46,083 nucleotides of DNA from Sphingobacteriales bacterium (lineage in GTDB: Bacteria > Bacteroidota > Bacteroidia > Chitinophagales > Chitinophagaceae). Positions 35,634-43,965 of this stretch are shown here, piece after piece (the stretch's first letter is position 1; every line of letters starts with the position of its first letter). The notes under the pieces are model-generated. The model searched no databases. It saw only the letters and a program-made list of their open reading frames with translations, and had not been told where the DNA came from. The DNA is taken from assembly GCA_004144175.1 (NCBI GenBank), contig SEFT01000024.1, positions 1 to 46,083 on the forward strand, read 5' to 3'. The translations under genes were made by a program, and so were the position numbers.

Positions 35634-37955
35634 ATGGCAGGGTTGCTGACCTGTTCCCTGGTTACCACTGTTACCGCCCAACCCGTTGTCAAGTCTTTCC
35701 TGATCAACAATGACATTAAGAACTACGCCATCGAGAAATCCAACAATCCCAATTTCGACCTGCTAATGGCAGGCACCTCCTTCAATAACGGACCGGGAGG
35801 CCGCAACCAGATCCATTTCATCCGCACCAGCCAAAATGGTACACCTGCCGTTTGGAAGTACTACTACGAAGCGGGTACTGGCTATGTAGACGAACGCTGT
35901 GCCGATATTGCCGTTGACCCTAATGAACCGAATGCCGCTTACATTACCTCACTGGTAAGACATTACCCTGCACCGGGTATCGGGCAAGACCGTATCAAAG
36001 TGTACAAGATCGATATTAATACGGGCAATATCATGCACGAAAATATCATTGAGGCTAGCGGCGATTACAGCAATGCATATCCCAACCACACCATTGTACA
36101 GGACGGCATTTTGTATATTTGCGGTTACAATACACCTGAAACCTCTACGAGTTTACCGGTAACTTCACCAACCTACATACCTACTGCCTGGGGATGGACC
36201 GGCCGTATGGCGAAGAAGGCAATGGTGTTGAGGTACGACCCCGCCGGGCCTGGCACCGTAACGCATGCTGCGCACTTCGACTATTATTATGTTTCCGGGA
36301 CTGGTTTTGGTTTCCCTAATAACTATGTAGCTACTACGCCGCCAGCGCCAATCAACAATTTTCTGGCGGGAGATTTTGACATGGCGACGCGGATGACCAT
36401 GCTGAGCAATGGCAAGCTGCACGTAACGGGCATGGCCAACCTGATGGGCTCCATAAACCGCTACGACTATCAACCATACAACTTTGTGGAAGACGGCGTA
36501 CTGAACCTGGTACTGGATCCGGCTGACCTTACCATTATAGCAGATGCCCCCTTTGGGCAGGAAGGCGGCGGTTTTGGTGTAGGCATTGTAGAGAGCTACG
36601 GAAACGGGCAAGATATGGGCTACTATATACTTACTAATAGCCTGAATCAGGAAATACTTGGCCCGGGCGGCGGTCCTGAGCCTGACGATGCAGGGGGATA
36701 CAACCCGCTTGTGAGCGGCGCGTCTGCCGTGTACATCAGGGCAAGCGGTGATCCCGACCACCCGTATGAACCGTTTTACAACTGGAACAGCAGTATAAAT
36801 CACGATGCCTCAGGCTCTCTTCCGCAGACAAAAGGCTTTATCTTTTTCTCTCCGCCAACTACGCCTAATAGTTACGCCGATCTTACAGGTGACTTGACAA
36901 GGTATTGGCAGGACTGTCAATCACGCATTTATTTTGGTGGTGATGCGCGCAGTCCCCGTTGGTTCCTGAATGCCCTGCAAAAAAGGCATGACTATACTAT
37001 TAATTCTGATCCTGATAACCAAGCCGTCTTTTGGGCAGCAGGCCTTACCGACAATAAGGATGCACTCTGTAGCTACGGTACCTATTTCCCCAGCCAGGAT
37101 AATATAAATCCTTTTGTAGGCAAAATGAACATTTTTATGAACAATATGCCTCCTGTACCATATATTACAATGCCGCAAATAGATCGCGTTTCTTACGATC
37201 ATTTTGTAACCTATCCTTCGCAGCAAGGTACAGGCATCAGTACCATGTACACCAATGCCTTCAGATACAAAGGGGGGGGGCTGTCCAACATCGGCTGGAA
37301 TTGCGAATTTGCTTTGCAGGACAATACCAATGGACCTGGTTCGGGCGATATATTCCTATCGGCCCCGGTAATGGGCGCGTCGGGCAACCTAAACCTGAAA
37401 TTCATACATGCCAATACAGCCGACGCTTCGCTGCTCGATGGCAGCGGAAAATCTATATGTGCATACATGGATTGTGCGCTTGACTATCGCACCGGGCCAG
37501 TATGGTTCCCCGAAGGTATCGAATGCAAATTGCAATCGGGAAGTCATAGCCGTCCGTCAATCTATACTACGTCCAGCCCTGTTACGCGCGATGATGTAGG
37601 TATGCCGGTGGTAAGGGGATGTATTGATCCGGGCTTCCCGCCATTCTACAAACCTAGCGGCATACAGGATAACACCAAGGATGCCGATATGGGCGCTGAG
37701 CTATATCCTAACCCTGCTGCAGGCTACGTAAACCTGAAGCTGAACGGCGAAGTAGACGGTGCTATGGCTGTGCGCGTAGAGATGAGCAATATACTGGGCC
37801 AGGGCGTGCATACGCTGTATAGCGGCAATGCTACCGGCATTGCTACGGGCGGCCAGCGCCTGGAGTTGCCTGCCGTTACACCGGGTGTGTATATGGTACG
37901 CGTGTTTGCCAACGGCAGGCTGCTGCACCAGCAACGCCTCAGTGTAACGAAGTAG
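35634..37955 (+). CDS. Large secreted T9SS cargo protein, start region probably frameshifted
   Basis: 773 residues from ATG 35634. A hydrophobic leader (MAGLLTCSLVTTVTAQ) with no positive n-region is followed by a ~650-residue beta-rich body I do not recognise. A T9SS sorting domain starts near residue 687 (AELYPNPAAG) and ends in QQRLSVTK. The frame continues upstream of 35634 without stop to 35565, encoding ...TRISKSLMAG..., a proper n-region. A well-placed ATG at 35561 is one nt out of frame with it, through an A6 run (35567-35572). Removing one A would give a 24-residue longer N-terminus. A G9 tract lies at 37272. Substrate or adhesive role is unknown. Terminator at 37983. Confidence 0.8.
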   Translation: MAGLLTCSLVTTVTAQPVVKSFLINNDIKNYAIEKSNNPNFDLLMAGTSFNNGPGGRNQIHFIRTSQNGTPAVWKYYYEAGTGYVDERCADIAVDPNEPNAAYITSLVRHYPAPGIGQDRIKVYKIDINTGNIMHENIIEASGDYSNAYPNHTIVQDGILYICGYNTPETSTSLPVTSPTYIPTAWGWTGRMAKKAMVLRYDPAGPGTVTHAAHFDYYYVSGTGFGFPNNYVATTPPAPINNFLAGDFDMATRMTMLSNGKLHVTGMANLMGSINRYDYQPYNFVEDGVLNLVLDPADLTIIADAPFGQEGGGFGVGIVESYGNGQDMGYYILTNSLNQEILGPGGGPEPDDAGGYNPLVSGASAVYIRASGDPDHPYEPFYNWNSSINHDASGSLPQTKGFIFFSPPTTPNSYADLTGDLTRYWQDCQSRIYFGGDARSPRWFLNALQKRHDYTINSDPDNQAVFWAAGLTDNKDALCSYGTYFPSQDNINPFVGKMNIFMNNMPPVPYITMPQIDRVSYDHFVTYPSQQGTGISTMYTNAFRYKGGGLSNIGWNCEFALQDNTNGPGSGDIFLSAPVMGASGNLNLKFIHANTADASLLDGSGKSICAYMDCALDYRTGPVWFPEGIECKLQSGSHSRPSIYTTSSPVTRDDVGMPVVRGCIDPGFPPFYKPSGIQDNTKDADMGAELYPNPAAGYVNLKLNGEVDGAMAVRVEMSNILGQGVHTLYSGNATGIATGGQRLELPAVTPGVYMVRVFANGRLLHQQRLSVTK
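37272..37280 (+). repeat. G9 homopolymer inside the T9SS cargo gene
   Basis: Nine Gs encode Gly-Gly-Gly after Phe-Arg-Tyr-Lys. It is the longest G-run in the window, and a gain or loss of one G would truncate the protein before its sorting domain. Confidence 0.85.
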
Positions 37956-37982
37956 TGTTTAGTAAATATTTGTTTTTTTATG

Positions 37983-38016
37983 AACAGCCGCGCTCCCAAA
38001 GCGCGGCTGTTTTTTT
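37983..38016 (+). terminator. Terminator of the T9SS cargo gene
   Basis: Perfect 11-bp stem AACAGCCGCGC / GCGCGGCTGTT (37983-37993 with 38001-38011) and a T7 run. Confidence 0.92.
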
Positions 38017-38020
38017 GAGT

Positions 38021-38207
38021 CCAATATAGTTCGTCATTACGAGCGGAACGTAGTGGAGCGTGGTAATCTCCCGAGCCCATGCAGTCCGCTTAATCAAAGC
38101 GTGCGTAACTCCGACGAGGCCAGTTGCAAATGCTCAGGAGATTACCACGTTCGCGCTATCACGCGATGCCAACGCTTCGCTCACTCGTAATGACGAGCTA
38201 TTATTGG
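38021..38207. repeat. Left copy (L) of the GIY-YIG-associated structured repeat
   Basis: 187 bp that begins CCAATA and ends TATTGG. Its outer arms (38021-38071 and the inverse of 38137-38207) share GTCATTACGAG and CGTGGTAATCTCC. A central part carries the pair GAGCCCATGC / GCAAATGCTC. Its first 92 bp match the inverse of 38832-38923 at about 80-85% by eye. It lies 73 bp upstream of the GIY-YIG ATG. The flank CGGAATGC-y-ATT (38223-38234) recurs after the right copy (38949-38960). Confidence 0.85.
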
Positions 38208-38280
38208 GCGCATTCGTAATGGCGGAATGCTATTAGGCATCCACAGAAATTCCAACTACATTGTAACAACTACTACATCT

Positions 38281-38586
38281 ATGAACGGCAAAGGCGGCTA
38301 TGTATATATCCTCACCAATACGCACCATACGGTGCTGTATATTGGTGTCACCGCCCACTTGTTCAGCCGCATATACGATCATCGCACCAGGCGTTATAAG
38401 AATAGTTTTACAGATAAGTATCAGCTCACTAAACTTGTTTATTATGAACCGCATGATCTGATAGAGCCTGCCATAGAAAGAGAGAAGCAACTGAAAGACT
38501 GGTCGCGGCGAAGAAAGGAAACACTGGTCGCTGGTATGAACCCCGAGTGGCGCGATCTGTGGGAAGATATCAAGGATTGGTTCTAA
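38281..38586 (+). CDS. Small GIY-YIG nuclease-family protein
   Basis: 101 residues, a stand-alone GIY-YIG domain (UvrC-N/SLX1-like fold). It has the paired motif YVY (7-9) ... YIG (20-22), Arg30 and His34 in LFSRIYDHR, and the metal-binding Glu near 67 in AIEREKQLK, followed by a basic KDWSRRRKE and a C-terminal MNPEWRDLW. All expected catalytic positions are present. There is no DNA-binding extension. The ATG at 38281 is favoured; the frame extends to 38227, giving 18 unlikely residues. It is bracketed by copies of one structured repeat (38021-38207, 38604-38688, 38759-38923), which suggests the repeats are its substrate or that gene and repeats form one element. Function is otherwise unknown. 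Confidence 0.85.
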   Translation: MNGKGGYVYILTNTHHTVLYIGVTAHLFSRIYDHRTRRYKNSFTDKYQLTKLVYYEPHDLIEPAIEREKQLKDWSRRRKETLVAGMNPEWRDLWEDIKDWF

Positions 38587-38603
38587 TGGGCTTTGTTGAG
38601 TGG

Positions 38604-38688
38604 CGCATGCCTTGATTAGGCGGACTGCAAGGGCTGGGGAGATACCCACGGACTGCCGCGTTCGCGGGCAGGCTCGGTATGACGAATT
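38604..38688 (-). repeat. Half copy (R1) of the structured repeat, right after the GIY-YIG gene
   Basis: Read on the minus strand it has GTCATACCGAG ... CGTGGGTATCTCC, GCAGTCCGCCTAATCAA and ends GGCATGCG. It matches the first half of the left copy, starting 17 bp after the GIY-YIG stop codon. It contains an internal hairpin CTGCCGCG / CGCGGGCAG (38653-38671 approx.). Confidence 0.75.
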
Positions 38689-38714
38689 TCTGTTTGGCGA
38701 GGCACATTAAGCAT

Positions 38715-38790
38715 GTCATACCGAGCGAGGCACATCAAGGCCGTCATACCGAGCAAGCCCAATAGAGATTCGTCATACCGAGCGAGGCAC
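38715..38790 (+). repeat. Three short units GTCATACCGAGC
   Basis: Copies at 38715, 38743 and 38772 share GTCATACCGAGCrAG. An inverted copy is at 38671-38683. These are the arm ends of the larger repeat, the third being the left arm of the right full copy. The spacing is 28-29 bp, but there are only three units and no conserved spacer or repeat length, so this is not a CRISPR. Confidence 0.75.
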
Positions 38791-38923
38791 GAGCGTGGGT
38801 ATCTCCTGAGCCTATGAAATTGGCTTCATCAGGGTTACGCAAGCCTTGATCGTACGGATTGCATAGGCTAGGGAGATTACCACGCTTCACTACGTTCCGC
38901 TCGTAATGACGAATTACTATTGG
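38759..38923. repeat. Right full copy (R2) of the structured repeat
   Basis: 165 bp from CCAATA (38759) to TATTGG (38923). The left arm is of the TACCGAG/GGGTATCTCC flavour and the right arm of the TTACGAG/GGTAATCTCC flavour. The central pair is AGCCTATG / CATAGGCT. The right half is the inverse of the left element's first 92 bp. Together L and R2 bracket the GIY-YIG gene as imperfect inverted repeats. Confidence 0.85.
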
Positions 38924-39052
38924 ACGGTCCTTGTGGCACTCTTAACGACGGAATGCCATTCAGCGAAATACTACAAACCCGCACTAAAAAATATTAACCA
39001 AAACACGTATCTTGTAAAAGACAAATCTGTTGAGCTCAAAAAATAAGATTGC

Positions 39053-39385
39053 ATGAAAACAGCTATACAACGCCTGTTGCCTGTGGCCTTGCTGGCCATA
39101 GGGCTACACCTGCCTGCCACCGCCCGTACCGGCAACGACATACCGGACCATACTAAAACGCCTGCGCAGCAACACAGCATGCAGCAGGGCGTACCCTTTG
39201 CCTTTATAGAGAACAAGGGCCAGATAACAGACCAGCACAACCGCGAACGCAAAGACATAGACTATAAGCTGAGCGTACCCGGCATGGATATATACCTGGG
39301 TGCAGGCGAGCTACACTACCAGTGGAGTAAAGAAGAGCGGAGCGCGCCGGGCGGGGAACGGGGAACACGGAGACAAAGACGGTAG
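39053..39385 (+). pseudogene. N-terminal part of a frameshifted T9SS cargo gene
   Basis: 110 residues: a signal peptide (MKTAIQRLLPVALLAIGLHLPATA), then GVPFAFIENKGQITDQHNRERKDIDYKL and HYQWSKEER. This is the start typical of large SBBP-repeat T9SS proteins. The frame stops at 39383-39385 after an out-of-frame Gly/Arg-rich stretch. The continuation (TETKTVELYRMDV...) is in another frame from about 39331 on. The junction lies near a tandem GGGGAAC x2 at 39353-39366. The ORF and the one at 39397 are one gene with a net +1 or -2 frame difference. A near-consensus TATCTTG lies at 39008-39014. Confidence 0.8.
39353..39366 (+). repeat. Tandem GGGGAAC duplication at the frameshift site
   Basis: Two head-to-tail copies of a 7-nt unit. 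The reading frame would be restored by a third copy or by loss of both, since 7 nt changes the phase by one. Confidence 0.8.
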
Positions 39386-39396
39386 AGCTATACCGC

Positions 39397-42300
39397 ATGG
39401 ATGTAGCGCTGCTGGGCGCTAATACGAACGTAGTACCCGTAGCCGAAGAGCTGCAGGCCTATTACGAGCAGCACTACAATGAGCAGCGCCCCGATGGCGT
39501 ACGGGCACAGAGCTATGCGCGTATAGTGTACCGCAATGTGTATCCTAATATTGACTGGGTGCTGTACACCCGTAATGGAGAACTGAAGTATGACTTTGTA
39601 GTACACCCCGGCGGCAACCCTGCACTGATACAGCTACAATACAAGGGCGCTACAACCTTGCAGCTAAAAGATGGTGCGCTTACGGCCAGCACCCCTATGG
39701 GCAGCATAACCGAGCAGGCGCCCTATAGCTACGATGCCGCTACCCGTAAGGCCATTGCCAGCGCTTATAAGTTGCAGGGCGATGTACTGAGCTTTGACGT
39801 AGCGCAGGCAAAAGGTGGCATTGTAATAGACCCCAACCTGAGCTGGGCTACCTATTATGGTGGTAGTGCCAATGAAGCTGACGACCCTAAAGTGATAACT
39901 ACAGATGCTTCGGGTAATGTGTACATAGCAGCGAGTACAGAGAATCTCACTAATATGGCTACTATTGGAGCATACCAGACCAGTATGAGTAACAGCAGCA
40001 AGAATGGGCTGATCGTAAAATTTAACAGCGCAGGCGCGCGGCAATGGGGTACCTATTATGGCGGTAATAGCTACGACCAACTTAATGATATTTTATACAG
40101 CAGCAATGCCATATATGTAGCCGGTAGTTCCTTTAGCACTACAGGTATGGCTACCACCGGGGCTTTTCAAACAACAAAATCAGGTCCCAGCAACGGAGCT
40201 AATACTATTCTTGCAAAGTTCGACCTGAACGGCAGCAGGCAATGGGCTACATACTACGGCGAGGGTGGGCAAATTGGTGGATTTAATTCCTCGGTACTGG
40301 CAGCAGACCCTTCCGGCAATATTTATATGCGCACCCAATCAGTCGTAGCAGCTACGCCAGGAGCCTACCAAACGGTTGCAGTACGTGGTGATGCGATGCT
40401 TACAAAATTCAACCCTTCAGGCAACCGCCTTTGGGCGACCTACTTTGGTGGGGATTCATTAGACAATGCAAGCGCTGTAGCCTGTGATGCCAGTGGTAAT
40501 GTATACCTGGTGGGGGCCACAAAATCTGTAAATGGTATTGCCACTACCGGTGCTTACCAGTCCGCGCGCAATTTCCCTTATCAGGATGGCGATCAGTTTC
40601 TAGCCAAATTCAGTTCCTCGGGCAGTCTGCTTTGGGGAACCTATCATAGCCATGGCGCAGGTGTAGGCTCCATGGTCTGTGACAATAACGGCGATGTGTA
40701 CCTGGGAGGTATTACACACAGTATAAATAACATTGCAACAGTCGGTTCTCATTGGTCTAATCATACTTCCAATGGGAGCTCATATAACGGTTTCCTGATA
40801 AAATTTAGCAACTCCGGCACGAAACAATGGGGGACCTATTTTGGTGCGATCGTGAGAGATATAGCCTTGAGTACGCAAAACAATCTCTATGTAACAGGAA
40901 TGTATGATAGTACCTGGGCTCCCATACCGGTGATCACAGCTAATGCGCACCGGTCCACATTGCCGTTTGTACAGGGTGGCTTTTACAGTATACTTAATAG
41001 TAGTGGTAATTTGTTGTATGGTAGCTACCTTCCTGGCAATGCAAATGACGATCCATATGGTATAACTGTCAGCAGTAGCAATTCCATGCATCTGGTAGGG
41101 CGCACAGGTAGCACTTCAGGTCTGGTCACTACAGGAGCTCACCAAACCACATATGGTGGAGGAAGCTGGGATCTTTTTGTAGCTAAGTTTGACGACGATA
41201 CCAGCGTGTATTTAAATACACCTTTTAATGATACCCTGCTGTGTACAGATACCATCATACATGTGCCTTATACGGTATCTGCTCCTTTCAATACCGGCAA
41301 TACCTTTACCGTGCAGCTCAGCAATGCTACGGGCAGCTTTATAGCCCCGGTAAATATCGGTACGGTCACGGCTACGGGCTCGGGCAGCATCACCTGCAAT
41401 GTACCTATCGGCACATTGGCAGGCACGGGCTACCGCATCCGCATCGTCAGCAGCAGCCCTATGCGCACCAGCAATGATAATGGCAAGACCATAGAATTCA
41501 TCAGCAGGCCCAATATAACCGCCAGCGCCAATACACCTGTATGCGCGGGCAGTACGCTCACCCTCAGCAGCACTACTGGCCCCGTAGGCTCGGCCTATGC
41601 ATGGCGCGGCCCCAATGGCTTCACGGCATCGGGCGCTACCGCTACTATCACCAGCGTGGCAGTCATAAATGCAGGGGTATATACCGTAGAGGTCAATAAC
41701 CTGGGCTGTAAAAGGATAAGCAATATACCGGTAACGGTTAACCCCACGCCTGCCGTACCCGTAGCCAGTGTGGCGCAGCCTATATGCAAAGGTGGGGTAA
41801 TAGCCCTTTCGGCTACCTCTACACCCGGCGCTACCTACCAGTGGAGTGGCCCGCTGAGCTATACCTCCACCCTGCAAAACCCGACCATCAGCCCTGCGGC
41901 TACCAATATGAGCGGCACCTACAGCGTAGTGGCCAGCCTGGGCAACTGCCCCTCGGCAGCAGCCAATGTAGTGGTCACCGTAAACAAAGTAGCCGACATA
42001 GGCGCCTACGCCAGCCCCAACGATACGGTATGCGCGGGTGAGATACTCACGCTGGTGGGCTTCCCGCAGAGCGGCGGCACATCGCCCACCTTTGAATGGT
42101 ATAAGAACGGGCTGCCCGTAACCACCAATACCGTATACAGCAGCAACACCGTATCCACCGGTGATAAGTTCTGGTGCGTAATGACGGCCACCGGCGTATG
42201 CCCCACCACCCTCACACTAACATCGGACACGATAACAATAACAGTACTGAACGTAAAGTACACACCGAAGGTAAAGATCACCGCCAGCCCCGCAGTAACC

Positions 42301-42789
42301 GGCGACCCGGCCCAGACGGTAGAGTTTAAAGCCAATCCCCTATACGGCGGTATGACGCCCACCTACCAGTGGTACCGCAATGGTGTAAAGCTGGCAGGCA
42401 TCAGCGGCGCCACCTATACCACCAACGGTGTATATATGGGTACCGTAGTAAGCGTAGAGATGACCAGCAACCATGCCTGCGCCGATGTGCTGCTGGCAGC
42501 CGACACAGTATCGATAAACTTCCCGACATCGGTAAAAGATCATGACAAAAACACAACAGCATCGCTATATCCCAACCCCAACAAAGGCAGCTTTACCATA
42601 GCAGGCATCACCGCCGGCGAAGTGCAGCTGAACATCATCAACGCCCTCGGCCAAACGGTGTACAGCAAAACCCAGCGCGATGTAGCGGGTACCATGCAGG
42701 TGCAGGCAACGCTGCCACCAGGCGCCTATATGGTAAGGGTAGTAGCCGATGGCAAGGTGCAGGTACTGCGGTTCAACGCCGCTTTATAA
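39397..42789 (+). CDS. Body of the frameshifted T9SS cargo protein: SBBP-like repeats, Ig-like domains, sorting domain
   Basis: 1130 residues in the second frame, continuing the N-terminus at 39053. The first 140 residues resemble the lead-in domain of SBBP proteins (PNIDWVLYTRNGELKYDFVV). From about 150 to 600 there are propeller-type repeats of the pattern WATYYGG...DxxGNVYxxGxT. At about 700-990 there are three Ig/PKD-like units with Cys pairs (TPVCAGSTLTL, QPICKGGVIAL, NDTVCAGEILTLVG). The T9SS sorting domain begins near 1055 (SLYPNPNKGSF). The ATG at 39397 is only the first Met after the shift, so the isolated ORF would lack a signal peptide. It should be a surface or secreted protein if intact. 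Confidence 0.85.
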   Translation: MDVALLGANTNVVPVAEELQAYYEQHYNEQRPDGVRAQSYARIVYRNVYPNIDWVLYTRNGELKYDFVVHPGGNPALIQLQYKGATTLQLKDGALTASTPMGSITEQAPYSYDAATRKAIASAYKLQGDVLSFDVAQAKGGIVIDPNLSWATYYGGSANEADDPKVITTDASGNVYIAASTENLTNMATIGAYQTSMSNSSKNGLIVKFNSAGARQWGTYYGGNSYDQLNDILYSSNAIYVAGSSFSTTGMATTGAFQTTKSGPSNGANTILAKFDLNGSRQWATYYGEGGQIGGFNSSVLAADPSGNIYMRTQSVVAATPGAYQTVAVRGDAMLTKFNPSGNRLWATYFGGDSLDNASAVACDASGNVYLVGATKSVNGIATTGAYQSARNFPYQDGDQFLAKFSSSGSLLWGTYHSHGAGVGSMVCDNNGDVYLGGITHSINNIATVGSHWSNHTSNGSSYNGFLIKFSNSGTKQWGTYFGAIVRDIALSTQNNLYVTGMYDSTWAPIPVITANAHRSTLPFVQGGFYSILNSSGNLLYGSYLPGNANDDPYGITVSSSNSMHLVGRTGSTSGLVTTGAHQTTYGGGSWDLFVAKFDDDTSVYLNTPFNDTLLCTDTIIHVPYTVSAPFNTGNTFTVQLSNATGSFIAPVNIGTVTATGSGSITCNVPIGTLAGTGYRIRIVSSSPMRTSNDNGKTIEFISRPNITASANTPVCAGSTLTLSSTTGPVGSAYAWRGPNGFTASGATATITSVAVINAGVYTVEVNNLGCKRISNIPVTVNPTPAVPVASVAQPICKGGVIALSATSTPGATYQWSGPLSYTSTLQNPTISPAATNMSGTYSVVASLGNCPSAAANVVVTVNKVADIGAYASPNDTVCAGEILTLVGFPQSGGTSPTFEWYKNGLPVTTNTVYSSNTVSTGDKFWCVMTATGVCPTTLTLTSDTITITVLNVKYTPKVKITASPAVTGDPAQTVEFKANPLYGGMTPTYQWYRNGVKLAGISGATYTTNGVYMGTVVSVEMTSNHACADVLLAADTVSINFPTSVKDHDKNTTASLYPNPNKGSFTIAGITAGEVQLNIINALGQTVYSKTQRDVAGTMQVQATLPPGAYMVRVVADGKVQVLRFNAAL

Positions 42790-42816
42790 TAGATCAGCAG
42801 CTTAATAAATAATACA

Positions 42817-42842
42817 GAAGCCACTCGTACAGGAGTGGCTTC
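42817..42842. terminator. Bidirectional hairpin between the T9SS gene and the RHH gene
   Basis: Stem GAAGCCACTC / GAGTGGCTTC (42817-42826 with 42833-42842), loop GTACAG, followed by GTTGTTATTATC. The T-rich signal is weak on both sides. Confidence 0.65.
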
Positions 42843-42868
42843 GTTGTTATTATCAGGTACCCGCGCGG

Positions 42869-43054
42869 TTATGCTGCGTCGGGGTTATCTTTTTGCTTTG
42901 GGTCTTTCTTCTTACGGCCGGCTTCTTTCAGGCCTTTGTCTATGAGCCATTCCAGTTGCCCATTCACACTACGGAACTCATCCGCAGCCCATTTCTCCAG
43001 GGCTTTGAAAGTTTCCTCATCTATCCTCAGTACAAAGTTTTTCTTGCCGCTCAT
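42869..43054 (-). CDS. Arc-type ribbon-helix-helix DNA-binding protein
   Basis: 61 residues. The beta-strand KNFVLRIDEETFKALEKWAADEFRSVNGQLEWLIDKGL is the classic RHH strand-helix-helix of Arc/CopG repressors, followed by a Lys/Asp-rich disordered tail. RHH dimers bind short palindromic operators. It lies 15 bp after the SPFH gene in the same direction, so the two should be cotranscribed. A perfect palindrome overlaps the promoter of the pair (43943-43965), which makes autoregulation a reasonable inference. No toxin gene is present beside it. Confidence 0.85.
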   Translation of the reverse strand: MSGKKNFVLRIDEETFKALEKWAADEFRSVNGQLEWLIDKGLKEAGRKKKDPKQKDNPDAA

Positions 43055-43069
43055 TACCGTAGCAAATGA

Positions 43070-43933
43070 TTATTGATATAAAGAGCCGGTGTTGAGTACC
43101 GGTTGTGCGCCCTTCTCGCCGCAAAGTACTACCATCAGGTTACTTACCATAGCGGCTTTCTTTTCTTCATCCAGTTCTACTATCTGTTTCTTGCTCAGCT
43201 CTTGCAGCGCCATCTCTACCATGCCCACCGCACCTTCCACTATCTTGAAGCGGGCAGCTACTATGGCTGTAGCCTGCTGGCGTTGCAGCATGGCGCCGGC
43301 TATCTCGGGAGCATAGGCCAGGTGGCTTATCCTTGCTTCCAGCACCTGTATACCGGCAGTAGCCAGGCGTTCGGTCAGTTCCCGCTCCAGAAATTCATTG
43401 ACTTTAACACCGCCCTCGCGGAGGGTGATATTGGCATGTTCATCTTCGATATTGTCGTATGCAAAGCTGGTTGCCAGTATACGTACGGCGGCCTCGCTTT
43501 GGGTGCGCACATAGGCCAGGTAGTCGGTTACATCGTATGCAGCGCGGTAGGTATCCTGTATCTGCCACACTATCACGGCACCTATCTCTATGGGGTTACC
43601 CATTTTGTCGTTCACCTTTAGCGTAGGCGTGGCGAGGTTTTGCGCGCGTTGTGTCAGCTTTACGGTAGCGTAGAAAGGGTTCACGAAGAACAAACCATTC
43701 TCTTTAATGCTGCCCACATACTTACCGAACAGGTTGAGCACGCGGCTGTGGTTGGGCTGTACGATCATGAGCCCCTTCCAGATGAACATGGCTATGATCG
43801 CGGCAGGTATGGCTATTGCCAGGCGCGTAGCATCTTCGGGCGATGTAGCAATAAGGTAGATGGCGACACCGAAAGATATCAGCGATACGATGAGTGCGAG
43901 ATACCCGTTTACCGGTTTAGTGATCTTTTCCAT
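43070..43933 (-). CDS. SPFH (band 7/stomatin-prohibitin) domain membrane protein
   Basis: 287 residues. Two closely spaced membrane segments at about 11-28 and 35-55 ([19 protein letters not shown] and [15 protein letters not shown]), then the SPFH core with [43 protein letters not shown] and [16 protein letters not shown] coiled-coil-like tail rich in Gln/Ala/Glu follows (from about 215). Such proteins build membrane microdomain scaffolds. It is the first gene of a pair with the RHH gene. Confidence 0.9.
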   Translation of the reverse strand: MEKITKPVNGYLALIVSLISFGVAIYLIATSPEDATRLAIAIPAAIIAMFIWKGLMIVQPNHSRVLNLFGKYVGSIKENGLFFVNPFYATVKLTQRAQNLATPTLKVNDKMGNPIEIGAVIVWQIQDTYRAAYDVTDYLAYVRTQSEAAVRILATSFAYDNIEDEHANITLREGGVKVNEFLERELTERLATAGIQVLEARISHLAYAPEIAGAMLQRQQATAIVAARFKIVEGAVGMVEMALQELSKKQIVELDEEKKAAMVSNLMVVLCGEKGAQPVLNTGSLYQ

Positions 43934-43942
43934 AAAATTTGA

Positions 43943-43965
43943 TTTGATATCATTTTGATATCAAA
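43943..43965. promoter_or_regulatory. Perfect operator-like palindrome at the SPFH-RHH promoter
   Basis: TTTGATATC-ATTTT-GATATCAAA, 9-bp arms with a 5-bp spacer. Its right arm overlaps the -7 box 43962-43969 of the minus-strand SPFH gene, so a bound dimer should block transcription. Confidence 0.6.

Noticed and set aside
38715-38790. CRISPR-like spaced repeats
   Set aside because: Only three units, which are arm ends of a palindromic element, with no cas genes.
38021-38923. Classical insertion sequence with the GIY-YIG gene as transposase
   Set aside because: No DDE or HUH transposase, no visible target-site duplication at the outer ends, and the repeats are long palindromes rather than simple terminal repeats.
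41212-41877. 221-codon minus-strand frame within the large T9SS gene
   Set aside because: Antisense to Ig-like domains; Arg/Gly/Ala-rich without a domain.
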